Under the pieces are notes generated by a model. The model saw only the letters and a list, made by a program, of their open reading frames with translations, ran no database searches and had not been told where the DNA came from. This document shows, one piece after another, positions 11,549-22,227 of a DNA stretch of 64,000 bases. Both the position numbers and the translations under genes were made by a program. Each line of letters begins with the position of its first letter. Within the stretch, counting starts at the first letter, position 1. Source of the DNA: Ctena decussata (lineage: Eukaryota > Mollusca > Bivalvia > Lucinida > Lucinidae); contig OZ022508.1 of assembly GCA_963989385.1 (NCBI GenBank), positions 51,747,087 to 51,811,086 on the forward strand, read 5' to 3'.

Positions 11549-11663
11549 TACCCATTAGGCACACGACGTTGAAACAATGTCGACTCAACGTTGATTCAAC
11601 GTCGACGCAACGTTGATTCAACGTTAGTTCAATGTTAATTCAACGTGATGTGGCTGCTGGGTA
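11549..11663. mobile_element. Small MITE with CAACGTTGA minisatellite core
   Basis: Imperfect terminal repeats TACCCATTAGGCACA and TGTGGCTGCTGGGTA enclose about five units of the self-complementary ttcaacgttga motif (11575-11645). Confidence 0.7.
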
Positions 11664-11784
11664 ATCTTATTTTTTCGCAATTGATTTGAGATTTCAATCC
11701 GACGCTTTCGAAATACCAGTAGGCTTACGCTGTCTAGTTGAAAAATAATTTTAATGTGTCTTAATGCCGTGACGGCATGTCTGA

Positions 11785-11853
11785 TTGAATCTTGAGATCG
11801 AACCAGTGACACCCTTGGAATAGAATATTTACCGGTCATTATACCACCGCGTT
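11785..11853 (-). other. tRNA-Gly-like SINE head or pseudogene
   Basis: The minus strand reads GCGGTGGTATAATGACCGG (box A-like), an ATTCCAA anticodon-like loop and TGGTTCGATCTC (box B). The acceptor stem is not preserved. Confidence 0.5.
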
Positions 11854-12028
11854 ATATCTATTCATGTCAGTAACGATAGAAAATAAAACTGACAAAGAAA
11901 TCAAATGATAATACAAAATAAAAAGAAAAAAGAAAAAAATGAACAAGAATAAAAATAACAGCGTAACAATATTAAATACGAAGGAAGTAAGAACTCTTGA
12001 GAAAAAGTCTTTGAAAAAAAAATGTCAA

Positions 12029-12113
12029 TGCCTGAGTTTCGAACTCGCACTAAACTGCTTTTGTGTCAAAAGAATTCGCTACTGCTGCCATTAACCCACT
12101 CGACCACGTACCA
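12029..12113 (-). other. tRNA-Leu/Ser-like SINE head or pseudogene
   Basis: The minus strand reads TGGTCGAGTGGGTTAATGGC (box A) and GAGTTCGAAACTC (box B) with a 17-bp T-arm-like region. The mispaired arms argue against an active gene. Confidence 0.55.
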
Positions 12114-12489
12114 ACTGTTTGAATGATGAAATATTAAGAAATATACTCATGGAAGTATTGCAAAAGCTGAGGATAATTGCCCGAGGCTACTCACTACCTG
12201 TTTTACCTGTTATCCTTAAATGGGCATGCTAGACTATTTGCGCGGGAAACAAATTATCTTTGGGCGACAGTACATCTACATCTGTACGTTGAACCGTCAC
12301 ATTTGACTATTACTCAACGGGTTGACTTCGGGTGGTGACGCTAGTAAAGATGAAAACAAAGAGAATATAGGCAGGTAGAAGAGAATAAAGACTGTGAGAT
12401 ATACAATAACAGAGGTTATATAAATAAATGCAAAAAAAGGTTTTTAATGTAAACATAATTTAAGACTACAAATAAAAAGATAGAAGGAA

Positions 12490-14757
12490 GGAAGAATTCC
12501 CAGATGCCTTTGGCTTACCAGGTAAAGACCAATCTGCCTTCCTTGGAGGTACCAGGGCCCTTACGTCCCCGACAGCACAGCTCCCACCATGGTAAGTAAC
12601 TCAGCATCTGGGCCCCTACATATTGCTTAGAATGAAAGGGTGGACAGCCCCTCTTTGAAGGATACCAAAGAAGGGGCCTCAGCTATAGCAGCTGGAAGAG
12701 AGTTCCACAAAGGTACTGTCCGGGGAAAAAACTGTATTTAAAGCTGTCTGTAGAAGATGAGAACTGCCTGTACTTCCTTGTATGTGCTGATCTGGTTCTT
12801 GCTGTCGATGGTGTCAAGTACTCTGCGGCTGGGATGTCAACTTGGCCTTGGACCACTTTATAGAAGAGGGTTAGCTGTATTTTACACCTCCTTGACTGTA
12901 GTGACTCCCACTGCAGGTGGTGGAGCATAGATGATACACTGCTAGTATTCCTATAGCGGTTGATGGTAAAAAAAGTAAAAAGTATGCAAAGACCAGGAAC
13001 TGAAACAATCAAAATCCAAATCCAGCCCTCAAACCATAGTTGGAAACAACTAAGATTACAAATAATCAAGATACAGAGAACATATGGCCAACCGAGTGAG
13101 CAGCTTGTTCCCAAAAGGTGGCCACTCAGCAACCCAAACCGAACCAAAAATAATAATAACATACATAAGGTAAAACATCACAGAAACTCTGACACCAAAA
13201 ACAGGCAACAAAGAACCACAACAGAACTACCGCCTTGGAACGGTCAGTAATGAATTACTGGGGGGCTTAAATCGATTTTACAGGCCCAACCTCACCCTCA
13301 GTTTCTGAAGTGGTACAAAACATTTAGTTGGTTGTTCGTAAACCTAGCAGCTCTTCTCTGTACCATCTCTACTTTATTAACTTGATCCTTGTGATAGGGA
13401 TTCCATACTGACGAGCAATATTCCAGGTTAGATCTGACCATGGTAAAATAAGCGTTGGTTTTGGTATCCTCATTGCAAGATTTCAGATTGCGACACAAGA
13501 ACCCCAGCATACTGTTGGCTTTCTTCGTGATCCTGTCGATGTGATTTTTCCAGGACAATGAGGACTGCAAGTCAACACCCAGATACTTTGTGCTGTCTTG
13601 GAGCTCCAGGATGTGACCTTTCAGTCGATAGGGGTATCTAGTAGGGCTGCGTGATCTTGTTATACTCAGGACGCTGCACTTCTGAGGATGGAACTCCATA
13701 CCCCACTTGGTCTCCCACTCAGCCAACAAGTTAAGGTCTTCTTGTAGTGCTACACAATCTCACTGGTCTTTGATTTGCCTATACACAATGCAGTCATCGG
13801 CAAAGAGTCTTGTCTTTGAGGCAATCTTATCCGGGAGGTCGTTTATAAAGAGGAGGAAAAGCAGAGGTCCCAAGACTGACCCACTGATGACAGGCACACC
13901 ATCAGACGAACTTCCTTCAACAACCACACGCTGTGAACGGTCAGACAGGAAAGACGCAATCCAACTGTGAGTGCTCCCTCTAATGCCATAATGTATAAGC
14001 TTCCTTAGAAGGCGTTGATGAGGCACGCGATCGAATGCTTTGGAGAAGTCGAGAACTACCATGTCTGTTTGGACTCCCTTGTCCAGCGAGGAGGTCAAGT
14101 CGTGGCAGAGAGTTACTAGTTGGGTCTCACAACTTCTTCTAGCACGGAAGCCGTGTTGGCAGTCTGAGAGGATTCTATGGTGGTCCACATGTTTCATTAC
14201 ACTGCTGACTATGACATGTTCCAAAATCTTGCCGCAAAGGCAGGTCAGAGAAACTGGGCGATAATTCGCGGGGTCATAATGCTGTCCTTTGTTGAACACT
14301 GCAGAAACATTGGCGGTTTTCCAGTCGTCTGGGACAGTTCCTGTCTGTAAAGACTTATTGAAGACGATGGTTAATAATGGTGCCAACTCTTCAGAGCATT
14401 CCTTTAGCAATCTTGCTGGAATCATATCAGGGCAAGTGGCTTTGCGTGGATTACTTCTTTGAAGCAGTTTCCTCACGCCGTCTTCTGTAACCGTGATGCT
14501 ATTCATATCTGGGTATGGGTCACCATCTGGGTCTGGAACTGGGATGTTGGGCTCTTCGTGAGTAAAGACAGACTGGTACTGTCTGTTAAGAATATCTGCC
14601 TTGTCTTTGGGAGTATTAAAAAGACGGCCATTATCCTTTAATGGTGCTACACCTGTCGAATCTTTACGAAGAGACTTTATGTAGTTCCAGAATCTTTTCT
14701 GTTTTGGTGGTTGAATGCCATCCGGGTCTTCAATGATTCCATTGATATGACTAGACT
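12490..14757 (-). mobile_element. CR1/Jockey-type LINE ORF2, 3' two-thirds, nearly intact
   Basis: Minus-strand coding runs from about 14757 (PKQKRFWNYIKSLRKDSTG) through the RT (14506-13760): PDDWKTANVSAVF, NYRPVSLTCLCGKILEHVI, motif A VVLDFSKAFDRV, motif B SGSVLGPLLFLLFINDLP and motif C TRLFADDCIVY. A single TGA near 13758 interrupts it, then 13729-13298 continues (STKYLGVDLQSSLSWKNH; MVRSNLEYCSSVWNP). A 0.37-kb insertion (12962-13328) splits the C-terminal part, which resumes as SSMLHHLQWESLQSRR and ends at a stop near 12627. The endonuclease half is absent (5' truncated). It was the most intact LINE of its family here but is inactive now. Confidence 0.9.
12962..13328. mobile_element. Insertion inside the LINE, about 367 bp, unknown family
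   Basis: The LINE protein reads ...RRAARFTNNQ on one side and YRNTSSVSSMLHHLQ on the other, so this segment is foreign. GGTTG occurs at both edges and may be a target duplication. The interior has no recognisable domain; it is A-rich on the plus strand and contains (aat)n. Confidence 0.6.
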
Positions 14758-14861
14758 CGTGTTGTGACTCAAATACTTAAGAACAATTATTTTAGAAATT
14801 TTAAATAACATTATAATACGATAATGATAATAATTCTCAGAATGATTGCAACTTTGTCTAT

Positions 14862-14955
14862 AGAATATCTGACCGCCGTCGTGCGGATAAGGATTCTTAT
14901 CCGCACGACCGTCTTGACGATAAGAATTCTTATCGGCGCGACCGTCTTGCCGATA
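14862..14955 (-). repeat. Palindromic minisatellite, reverse copy of 6790-6925
   Basis: Contains a perfect inverted repeat: GTCGTGCGGATAAG (14878-14891), GATT, then the exact complement (14896-14909). A second unit (gataagaattcttatc) follows. It abuts the 3' tail of the intact LINE. Confidence 0.85.
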
Positions 14956-15353
14956 ATACAATACAATACAATACAATGTTTATTTCTCCAATTAAGGACC
15001 CTTTCGGGTAAACAAGCAATCATATAAAAAACATTTAGAAGATGATTTGGTGATTGGAAAAAGATTAATAATAATAATAATGTTTCAACAACTTTACACA
15101 TATAAATATATATACATACATATGAATTCATTATATGTATCTATATACATATATATGCATACACAAATACATACACAGCTATGTATACCACACGTCCATA
15201 TAAGCGGGCAAACGGGCATATGAACTAAATGCATACATACAAAGACAATATACGATGTCAGGTAATATGTATCAGAATGTCGGAAGACCGGATTCCCAGC
15301 ATTGTGAACCTTACATCTTACTATGATTTTACACAATCTCATAAGTCTGGGTA

Positions 15354-18300
15354 TTATAAGAATTTTCTTCTTTTAGAAAAACAGGTATCTACATACTGTG
15401 CAAAAACCCTTAAAATATTATTATCTTCCTGTATTAATAACCATATCGCTTTATCATTTAGGCTTAAATTACGAAAACCTTCATTGTTTAAAATTACATT
15501 CTTGAACAAATTTTCTCTTTCTTTTTCAAATAATTTACATTTCAATATAAAATGGAATTCATCCTCGATTTCATTTAAATTACATTTTGTACATATTCTA
15601 TCAGATCTCATCAATTTATGCTTGGCATAACGTCCAGATTCTATTCGTAAATCATGTGCGCTTATTCTTAATCGACACATAGATTTTCGCAAATTAAAAC
15701 TTTCTAGCGACAAGTACTTTTCCATTGTAAAATTTTGTTTAATGCTGAAGTAAGTTTCTAGTTTACCAGAGGTGATTGATTTATTCCTTTCATTATTCCA
15801 ATATAGTTTAAACTGTTTGACTAGTCTTGTACTTACCATACGTACTAGCTGGTTTTCTGTATAATAACCACATCGATCTATATCGATACCCAAAGTTTTG
15901 AATACAAATACGACAGAACTGTACCATGTCTGTACATTACAGTTATGTAGAGTTTTAGTGAGTTTGAACGCTTCCCGTAATAATCCGTCATCACAATTTT
16001 GTAGTCTATATAGGTATTTAATCATCGATATGATAATAGAAAAATACATAGGAAACCGACCTGTTTCAGACATAACAGCAATATTTGATGAGTATTTATT
16101 GACTCCTAAAATAAATTTCAGATATTTTATTTGCGACTTATCAGCAATATTATTTTTATAAATGTTCTGAAAAATTGAATCATTATTACGATTGCAAGCT
16201 ACACTATCTGTCTTGAAGACCCCCCATATTTCTGACCCATATAAAACAATTGGTTTAATGAGGTGATCGAATAGATGCAGATTTGTTTTAACGCTAGGTT
16301 CTGACGATGAGATTAAGTTAGTTAATTTAAATGAGGCTTTTAATGATCTTTTAAATATATCTTCTTGACCATATTTAAATGATCCACTTGCCGAAAAGAA
16401 AACACCAAGATAGCGATAGTGCTGAACGCTTTCCAAAGGTTGCTGATTGAAGCAAAAGTTGTCTTTTAGCAGTCTGCCTGACTTATTAAAAACTAATATT
16501 TTTGTTTTATTAATATTTACATCAAGACACCAATCTTCACAAAATTTATGTAGAGTATCTAATCTGTTTTGTAGCCCTACACGAGAAGTAGATAAAAGAA
16601 CGATATCATCCGCATACATCAAACATTGCACATGAAAATCATTTAGAAGAACTTCGTCAGGCGTGCCTTGTAAATATTTAGGCAAATCATTTATGTACAG
16701 TTTAAATAAAGCAGGACTAAGCACATCACCCTGTCGCACTCCGATGTCTGAATGGAAAAACTCGGTATGCTTATCACCTAATTTCACACATAATTTGTTT
16801 TTTGAATACATATTAGTAATGATGTCATAAAATTTGCCCCCAATTTGATACTGTTTTAATTTAAATTTTATTCCCGGATGAATAACAGTATCGAACGCTT
16901 TCCTAAAGTCAACAAAGCATGTATAGAGACGACCACCTTTTTTATTGATATATTTATCTATCAGACTTTTAAGAACGAACATATGATCCGAAGTACGAGC
17001 ATGTTTCTTAAAACCTATTTGGCTCTCATCTATAATATTATTTTCCTCTAAATAATTATCCAATCTAACATTTAGTATCATGTTAAATAATTTACCTACA
17101 TTTGAGTTTATCGTTATACCACGATAGTTTTCCGGTTGGGTAATATCACCTGTTTTGAAGATGGGCGTGATGAATCCTGTTGCCCAAGATGAAGGATATA
17201 TACCGGATGTAAATACTAAATTAAATAACTTATAAAGACATGGGAGAAGAGTAAATTGTCCACTTTTTAACATTTCATTTTTTATGTTATCAAGACCTGA
17301 CGACTTACAATTCTTTAGTTTAGAAATCGAATTTGAAATCTCTGAATGCTTTATTATAGCATCAAGAAGGTTAAAAGTTGAGCTTCCATCTTCTTTCAGT
17401 ATTTTTTCGAGATCGTTTATCCTAGCTTTGAATTTATCTGGAACTGCATTTAAGTTTTGAAAATAACCTGACCAAGAATCAGAGTCAATAGAAAGTTCAG
17501 GGCCATTGTTTTGGTCGCGATCTTCCTTTAGTGAGTTGACAAGGTTCCAGTATTGCTTGGGATCCTTATTTTCTAAAGCATCAAGTTGTTGGACAATTTT
17601 ATTTTTGAAATTTTTCTTTTTGAATTTTACTAGTTTGCGGTATTCACGATAATGTTTAAAGTACGTATTTCTTATAAGTTGGTTGAATGGTTGACTGAAC
17701 ATTTTCCGTGCTATAGCGGTAAGGTTTCTACGTTTGACATATAGGTCTTCGTCAAACCACTTTTTACTTTTATTCTTTTTGAATTTACTTGTTCTATTCC
17801 TACGTAAGCATAATTGTGCTGTACTTACAAGTATTTCCTCAAATAAATTGGCTGCTTCGTTTACTTGCTCCACATTTGAATTAAAGTTTATATTGAGAAA
17901 TGATTCTATTTTACGTGTGATCGACGGACATACTAGGGCTTTTTTGTACATTTCTAGTGAGCATTTTTTCCGTTGGAATGTAAGTGGCATATCTTCTGTC
18001 AAATTTGTAGATGTTCTGTTTATGTAACTGGCCTTCAAATTAAATGATATTTTGCTATGACAATCAGAATACATAGGCTTAAACGGGTGAACATGGAAAT
18101 ACATAATTTCTTTAATCAACTCTTCTGATAAAATTACGTAATCTACTACGCTTGCCCCAGTGGGTTTTTGACAAGTGAATTTTCCATAAGTATCGCCCGT
18201 ACTCCTACCATTTAATATTCTTAAGCTTCCCGATATACATAGGTCAAGTAGTTGTTTCCCCCTTTCATCAACTTTAGTATCCTCACTCTTTCTCTGATTT

Positions 18301-18875
18301 ATATTTGTATCAATTATATACGACGTGTCTAATGGCAGATGTCTATCATCGTCTTTCTGGATATAATCTAATTCACGTCCGGTCCTTGCGTTCAAATCAC
18401 CACATAGTAATATTCTACCTATATTCTTATATGTATTAATGTCCCTTATAATAGCATCCAGGGTGTCCTCGTTTGACTGTTGTAAAAATGTACAAGGAGT
18501 CATGTATGAAAAGCAAATAAATATATCACTATCAAGATGGAAAAACTCTTTTGAAAGAGACAACCATTGAAATTCCGAACTTCTATTTGGAAGAATCTTG
18601 ATACCCTTTCTAATCGTGTTGCGTATTAAAATGGCTAAACCGCCGTAATAGCGACCGTTTTTCGATATGGATCTACAAACTGGAATATATTGGAATCCTT
18701 CTATATAGACAGTACTATTGTAACCTATATGCGTTTCACTCAGAAACACAAGATCATACGGCTTGATTTCCTGAATGAAATTTTCATCTTTGAGCTTATT
18801 GTAAGTTTTCGATACGAGACCTCCGACATTCCAAGAACATATTGAAATAAATGATGATCTCTTACCAACTGTCAT
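15354..18875 (-). CDS. LINE ORF2: APE endonuclease and reverse transcriptase
   Basis: 1173 residues, intact. The N-terminal apurinic-like endonuclease shows CSWNVGG (N16), FLSETHIG (E47), LLCGDLNARTG (about 155-165), ASVVDYVILSEE (about 240) and SDCHSKIS (about 270). The RT follows: FITPIFKTGDI and NYRGITINSNVGKLF (about 560-590), motif A CFVDFRKAFDTVIH (about 650), motif B GVRQGDVLSPALFKLYINDL (about 712) and motif C LMYADDIVLLS (about 754). A C-terminal zinc knuckle, CTKCNLNEIEDEFHFILKC, lies near residue 1092. It would nick target DNA and prime cDNA synthesis on the element's RNA. ORF2 contains no RNase H; that activity is apparently carried by ORF1. Clade undetermined: CR1/L2/Jockey group. 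Confidence 0.95.
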   Translation of the reverse strand: MTVGKRSSFISICSWNVGGLVSKTYNKLKDENFIQEIKPYDLVFLSETHIGYNSTVYIEGFQYIPVCRSISKNGRYYGGLAILIRNTIRKGIKILPNRSSEFQWLSLSKEFFHLDSDIFICFSYMTPCTFLQQSNEDTLDAIIRDINTYKNIGRILLCGDLNARTGRELDYIQKDDDRHLPLDTSYIIDTNINQRKSEDTKVDERGKQLLDLCISGSLRILNGRSTGDTYGKFTCQKPTGASVVDYVILSEELIKEIMYFHVHPFKPMYSDCHSKISFNLKASYINRTSTNLTEDMPLTFQRKKCSLEMYKKALVCPSITRKIESFLNINFNSNVEQVNEAANLFEEILVSTAQLCLRRNRTSKFKKNKSKKWFDEDLYVKRRNLTAIARKMFSQPFNQLIRNTYFKHYREYRKLVKFKKKNFKNKIVQQLDALENKDPKQYWNLVNSLKEDRDQNNGPELSIDSDSWSGYFQNLNAVPDKFKARINDLEKILKEDGSSTFNLLDAIIKHSEISNSISKLKNCKSSGLDNIKNEMLKSGQFTLLPCLYKLFNLVFTSGIYPSSWATGFITPIFKTGDITQPENYRGITINSNVGKLFNMILNVRLDNYLEENNIIDESQIGFKKHARTSDHMFVLKSLIDKYINKKGGRLYTCFVDFRKAFDTVIHPGIKFKLKQYQIGGKFYDIITNMYSKNKLCVKLGDKHTEFFHSDIGVRQGDVLSPALFKLYINDLPKYLQGTPDEVLLNDFHVQCLMYADDIVLLSTSRVGLQNRLDTLHKFCEDWCLDVNINKTKILVFNKSGRLLKDNFCFNQQPLESVQHYRYLGVFFSASGSFKYGQEDIFKRSLKASFKLTNLISSSEPSVKTNLHLFDHLIKPIVLYGSEIWGVFKTDSVACNRNNDSIFQNIYKNNIADKSQIKYLKFILGVNKYSSNIAVMSETGRFPMYFSIIISMIKYLYRLQNCDDGLLREAFKLTKTLHNCNVQTWYSSVVFVFKTLGIDIDRCGYYTENQLVRMVSTRLVKQFKLYWNNERNKSITSGKLETYFSIKQNFTMEKYLSLESFNLRKSMCRLRISAHDLRIESGRYAKHKLMRSDRICTKCNLNEIEDEFHFILKCKLFEKERENLFKNVILNNEGFRNLSLNDKAIWLLIQEDNNILRVFAQYVDTCFSKRRKFL

Positions 18876-19409
18876 TATTACAGTATTATGAAGTATGGTT
18901 AGCAGCTATTGCGATGAGACAACAAAATAACTATTTTCGGTACAACATACATGTATAAAACTTATAGACCTGTACTAGTTTGACATTAGTGCCGCTATAT
19001 GGTGAAAAAAGATACGGCAATAAAGTAAGCGGCCACTAATAATTATAATCATGACAGAATTAATGTTGTGTATATGTTGTGTTAAATAACATTTTCACCT
19101 TTTAAAAGTATCTAGTTTAACTATACACGTTCCACTTGTGATCAACTAGTTGTATAGAGCCGCCCATCTGCATTGGTAGTTTCTTTCATTTATATTTTTA
19201 CAGTTTCAATATACCACAGGTGACCAAAATTCAATGAGAGAGAGAGAAAAAAAAAAGGGAATAAAACATGTATATATAACGAAATGAAAGATAAGTGTAT
19301 ATCCATTACTTCGTCACATATCTCGTCAAATTTCCAGATATCACCCTCATTGAATCCTAGGTTCCCGTGAGTATACGAATATAGCGTTAAAACTCGACAG
19401 TATATAAAA

Positions 19410-21860
19410 TTAGCGCCATCTTTGACCATAGTCCCGTCTTTGGCTAAATCTGTCGGCCCGGCGCCAGGAATAATCGTTGCTTCTCCCATTTTGTTGACGA
19501 TGTTCGTATCTTACACGCTGAGCATCCGAGTAATTATTAAATGTTCCTCTTTCGTTGTGAAAGCGATTTTTTGTACTCCTATTGTTCCGACTGATCGATA
19601 GGACCTGAGGTAAATCAAGGAGGTCCCAAAGAGCGTTTTTCAGATTTTTCCCGAGTTTCTTGGTGCCATTATTTGACAGATGAAGTCCGTCTCGGCTTAG
19701 AATGCCGTGTTGAGCCTCACCTCTATAAAACAGGTTAGCGTTGTCGCAGAGATAGATGTTACTTTTGTTGCTAAGCGACTCTTTTATCAGCACATTTGTT
19801 TTCTCTATTTTTCTGTTTAGGGCTATATCAGACCTGGGAAGCCCTAAGGACACCAATATCTTTATGTCCTTGAACTTCTGAGCAATATGGTCAACAGTCT
19901 CAGAAATAACCTGCGTACATGTTTCCGGGCTTTTATCCTGTATCTCGTTACAGAGTGAGTGGAGAACTAAAACGTCTGGCGAATCGGCATCTGTCATTGA
20001 ATCTATATAATCCCTGGTTTCGTCTATTGTATATTTTAAAATCTTTGACACCTGGAGCTCATTCTCCCCTAGATATGCAGAGCTTAGATATTTTGTGTTT
20101 GAAGTTCCAACTATTTGAACGTTCTTTTTATAAGTTTTTTCCGCTGATTCCGCGCCCTGGTTGTTTCTGTTCTCATTCAGCTGACTTAACTGCCTTTTAC
20201 CTGCCCTAACGTCTGTTGATTTCTTGGACTCTAATGACTCTAATGTATGTTTATTATGCGGCTGACTAACATCATCAGAAAACGACAAGCTGTTATCGAG
20301 ATTGATAACCTCTCCATCATTGTGAGTATCTGAAGTGTTCAATTTATCTGTAATATTTGAATCATTTTTCCGCTTCTTGGAGACCTCTTGAAATGGCTCA
20401 CAGCTGCTATAACCTTGACATTTAGTTTCAATAATGGTGTCCTGGAGTTCCGATATCTTTAAGGTCAGTTTACTGATGTTTTCTTCAAGGTTTAAAATAA
20501 GCTGATTTTTTACATCTAATCTCTTCTCCATGGTCAGATTGTCAGCTTCTTGAATAGAAAGCATTTTGGTTAAGGACTCTCCCTTTTGACGCAGTAAATT
20601 CATTTCCGCATTGAGTCTTGACTCTTTTACTTCTTTTTCTAGTCTGAGGTTGTGTAAGTTGTGCTGACCCTTCTCTTTTTCCATCTCATGTTCTTTCTGT
20701 AGAGATGATATCTTTCTTGAGAGTTTATCACATTCTTTACAAGATTTTTCTTCGTATGATGGGATGTTTGTATAGTTGTTTCTCTCTAACTTTAGTCTTT
20801 CATTTTCTTCAGATAACTTCCGGATTTGTTGTTTTAAGGTGTCTACCTCGGGTTGTGTAGAGTTAACCTCCCTGATTGAGCTGTTAATCTTGTCAAAAGA
20901 GGAAACGAAGGACTCTTGAAGAAAGTCGACTGTAGATTTTTTAAACACCTCAAGCTCCTCTGTAATGGTGAAATTTGGGTTATCTGTAGCAGTTTCCATG
21001 GTCCTGATTATTTCTGTCTGTGTTTCTTTGTTCGATGTACCCTCGCTGCTGTGGTTAATATTGAAACCCAGGTTATTAGTTGATATATCTGCATCATAAT
21101 CCTGTAAATAATCTTGTTTTACTTGAAAGTCGTCTTCTATCTCTGTGCAAATCTCGCATGTAAACCTCCGTTGAGTATTTTCATACAGATATAGCTGATA
21201 GGTCGGCAACTGAGTGCACTCATAATGTATCCACCCTCTACAATCCTGACACTGAATGGCCTGGTCTGTGTCTGTACATTTAACGAGACATTTCTTGCAA
21301 ACATAATCTGAAGATGTAGGCATATCTGTTTGTTGTTCTGCAATACAAGCACTTGAATCAATTGAGAATATAAATTTACTATAATCTTGCCATTCCCCTC
21401 TTTCGCATAGAATGCCACTCTTAGCTAGATCGTCTGCGCGTAAATTTCCGTCCTCTGTGCTATGGCCTTCCACCCATTTCCATTCAACATCTAACTTCGT
21501 CCTGATATGGTCTAGTAACACCCATAAATCTTTATTTTGCACATCTTTTTTCTTCGCTGCCTTCCCCGCTGTCTTCCATTCATTCATTTTCCACTCGTTA
21601 ATCCATTTGGTGATTCCATCTTTCACATATCTGCTGTCGGTGATTATCTGCACCGATCTCAGTTCCAGCCTTACTGCTTGGGAAATACCAATTATCGCTG
21701 CTGACAGTTCGGCACGATTGTTAGTTTGTTTTTCGCCTTGCAATTTTTCCGCCCAGTTCATCGGATGGTATGGGCCCCAGTAAACTCCGCACCCGCCTTG
21801 TGGGTTATTATGCCCATTGTTTCGGCATGCTCCGTCGACATAGATGTCTACTTTATCCAT
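19410..21860 (-). CDS. LINE ORF1: RNase H, PHD finger, coiled coil, SGNH esterase
   Basis: 816 residues, intact. Residues 1-150 form a type-1 RNase H fold with all acidic residues visible: IYVDGACRNNG (D9), NNRAELSA (E51), IITDSRYV (D75), VEGHS (H133) and GNLRADDLA (D143). Residues 188-238 fit a C4HC3 PHD finger (C188, C191, C204, C207, H212, C215, C235, C238). A long charged coiled coil spans about 330-480. A diverged SGNH hydrolase follows (VQIVGTSNTKYL near 582, SLCNEI, DGLHLSNNG near 727), then an Arg/Asn-rich basic tail that probably binds nucleic acid. PHD plus esterase is known in CR1-like ORF1 proteins. An RNase H at the N-terminus of ORF1 is not something I know of. It is transcribed before ORF2. 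Confidence 0.9.
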   Translation of the reverse strand: MDKVDIYVDGACRNNGHNNPQGGCGVYWGPYHPMNWAEKLQGEKQTNNRAELSAAIIGISQAVRLELRSVQIITDSRYVKDGITKWINEWKMNEWKTAGKAAKKKDVQNKDLWVLLDHIRTKLDVEWKWVEGHSTEDGNLRADDLAKSGILCERGEWQDYSKFIFSIDSSACIAEQQTDMPTSSDYVCKKCLVKCTDTDQAIQCQDCRGWIHYECTQLPTYQLYLYENTQRRFTCEICTEIEDDFQVKQDYLQDYDADISTNNLGFNINHSSEGTSNKETQTEIIRTMETATDNPNFTITEELEVFKKSTVDFLQESFVSSFDKINSSIREVNSTQPEVDTLKQQIRKLSEENERLKLERNNYTNIPSYEEKSCKECDKLSRKISSLQKEHEMEKEKGQHNLHNLRLEKEVKESRLNAEMNLLRQKGESLTKMLSIQEADNLTMEKRLDVKNQLILNLEENISKLTLKISELQDTIIETKCQGYSSCEPFQEVSKKRKNDSNITDKLNTSDTHNDGEVINLDNSLSFSDDVSQPHNKHTLESLESKKSTDVRAGKRQLSQLNENRNNQGAESAEKTYKKNVQIVGTSNTKYLSSAYLGENELQVSKILKYTIDETRDYIDSMTDADSPDVLVLHSLCNEIQDKSPETCTQVISETVDHIAQKFKDIKILVSLGLPRSDIALNRKIEKTNVLIKESLSNKSNIYLCDNANLFYRGEAQHGILSRDGLHLSNNGTKKLGKNLKNALWDLLDLPQVLSISRNNRSTKNRFHNERGTFNNYSDAQRVRYEHRQQNGRSNDYSWRRADRFSQRRDYGQRWR

Positions 21861-22120
21861 TATTTATAGATTAAATATGTTATTATTAAAAATAACTCAC
21901 TGTCTTGTAGAATTTTCTTGTTTGAGACTTGTAGATCTGTCACAGGCGTCCTTAGTAACGAGCATCGCACAAAAAACACAGCTATTTCTCCACAAATTAC
22001 CTTGGATTTTCAATGAGAATAAATATCCGCCCTTGTACCTTGAAGCGGCTACTTTAATTGTCCTCGCAACAACTGATAAACATATTTATTCAATTATTTT
22101 TCCAGCTGATTTTGAAACTT

Positions 22121-22147
22121 CCGCCATCATTGTTTACCGTGACGTCA
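22121..22147. promoter_or_regulatory. Possible promoter motifs between LINE ORF1 and tectonic exon 1
   Basis: CCGCCATC (YY1-like) at 22121-22128 and a perfect CRE, TGACGTCA, at 22140-22147 lie between the divergent LINE ORF1 and the tectonic start codon. Either unit could use them. Function is inferred from motif matches only. Confidence 0.4.
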
Positions 22148-22227
22148 TCACTCCGCAAGACGGTCGTGCCGATAGTCACCCCCCCTTTTCGAAATCCGAG
22201 GTCGTCCAAACACGTTTGTTTACAACA

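Larger units (their letters stand above)
14956..22166 (-). mobile_element. Apparently full-length two-ORF LINE
   Basis: Minus-strand element with ORF1 (816 codons), a spacer of about 530 bp, ORF2 (1173 codons), a 3' UTR and an (ATTGT)n tail at 14956-14978. Just before the tail the 3' UTR can form a small hairpin (ACCCGAAAGGGT). Both ORFs are uninterrupted, which suggests a young copy. The 5' end is less certain. TGCCGATA at 14948-14955 and 22167-22174 may be a target duplication, which would make the element about 7.2 kb. However, both sites lie in copies of a dispersed palindromic minisatellite, so the match could be coincidental. Confidence 0.8.

Noticed and set aside
21844..22227. N-terminal extension of the tectonic exon 1 ORF from an ATG at 21844
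   Set aside because: The extension overlaps the LINE 5' region and has no signal peptide. The ATG at 22228 is directly followed by a hydrophobic leader.
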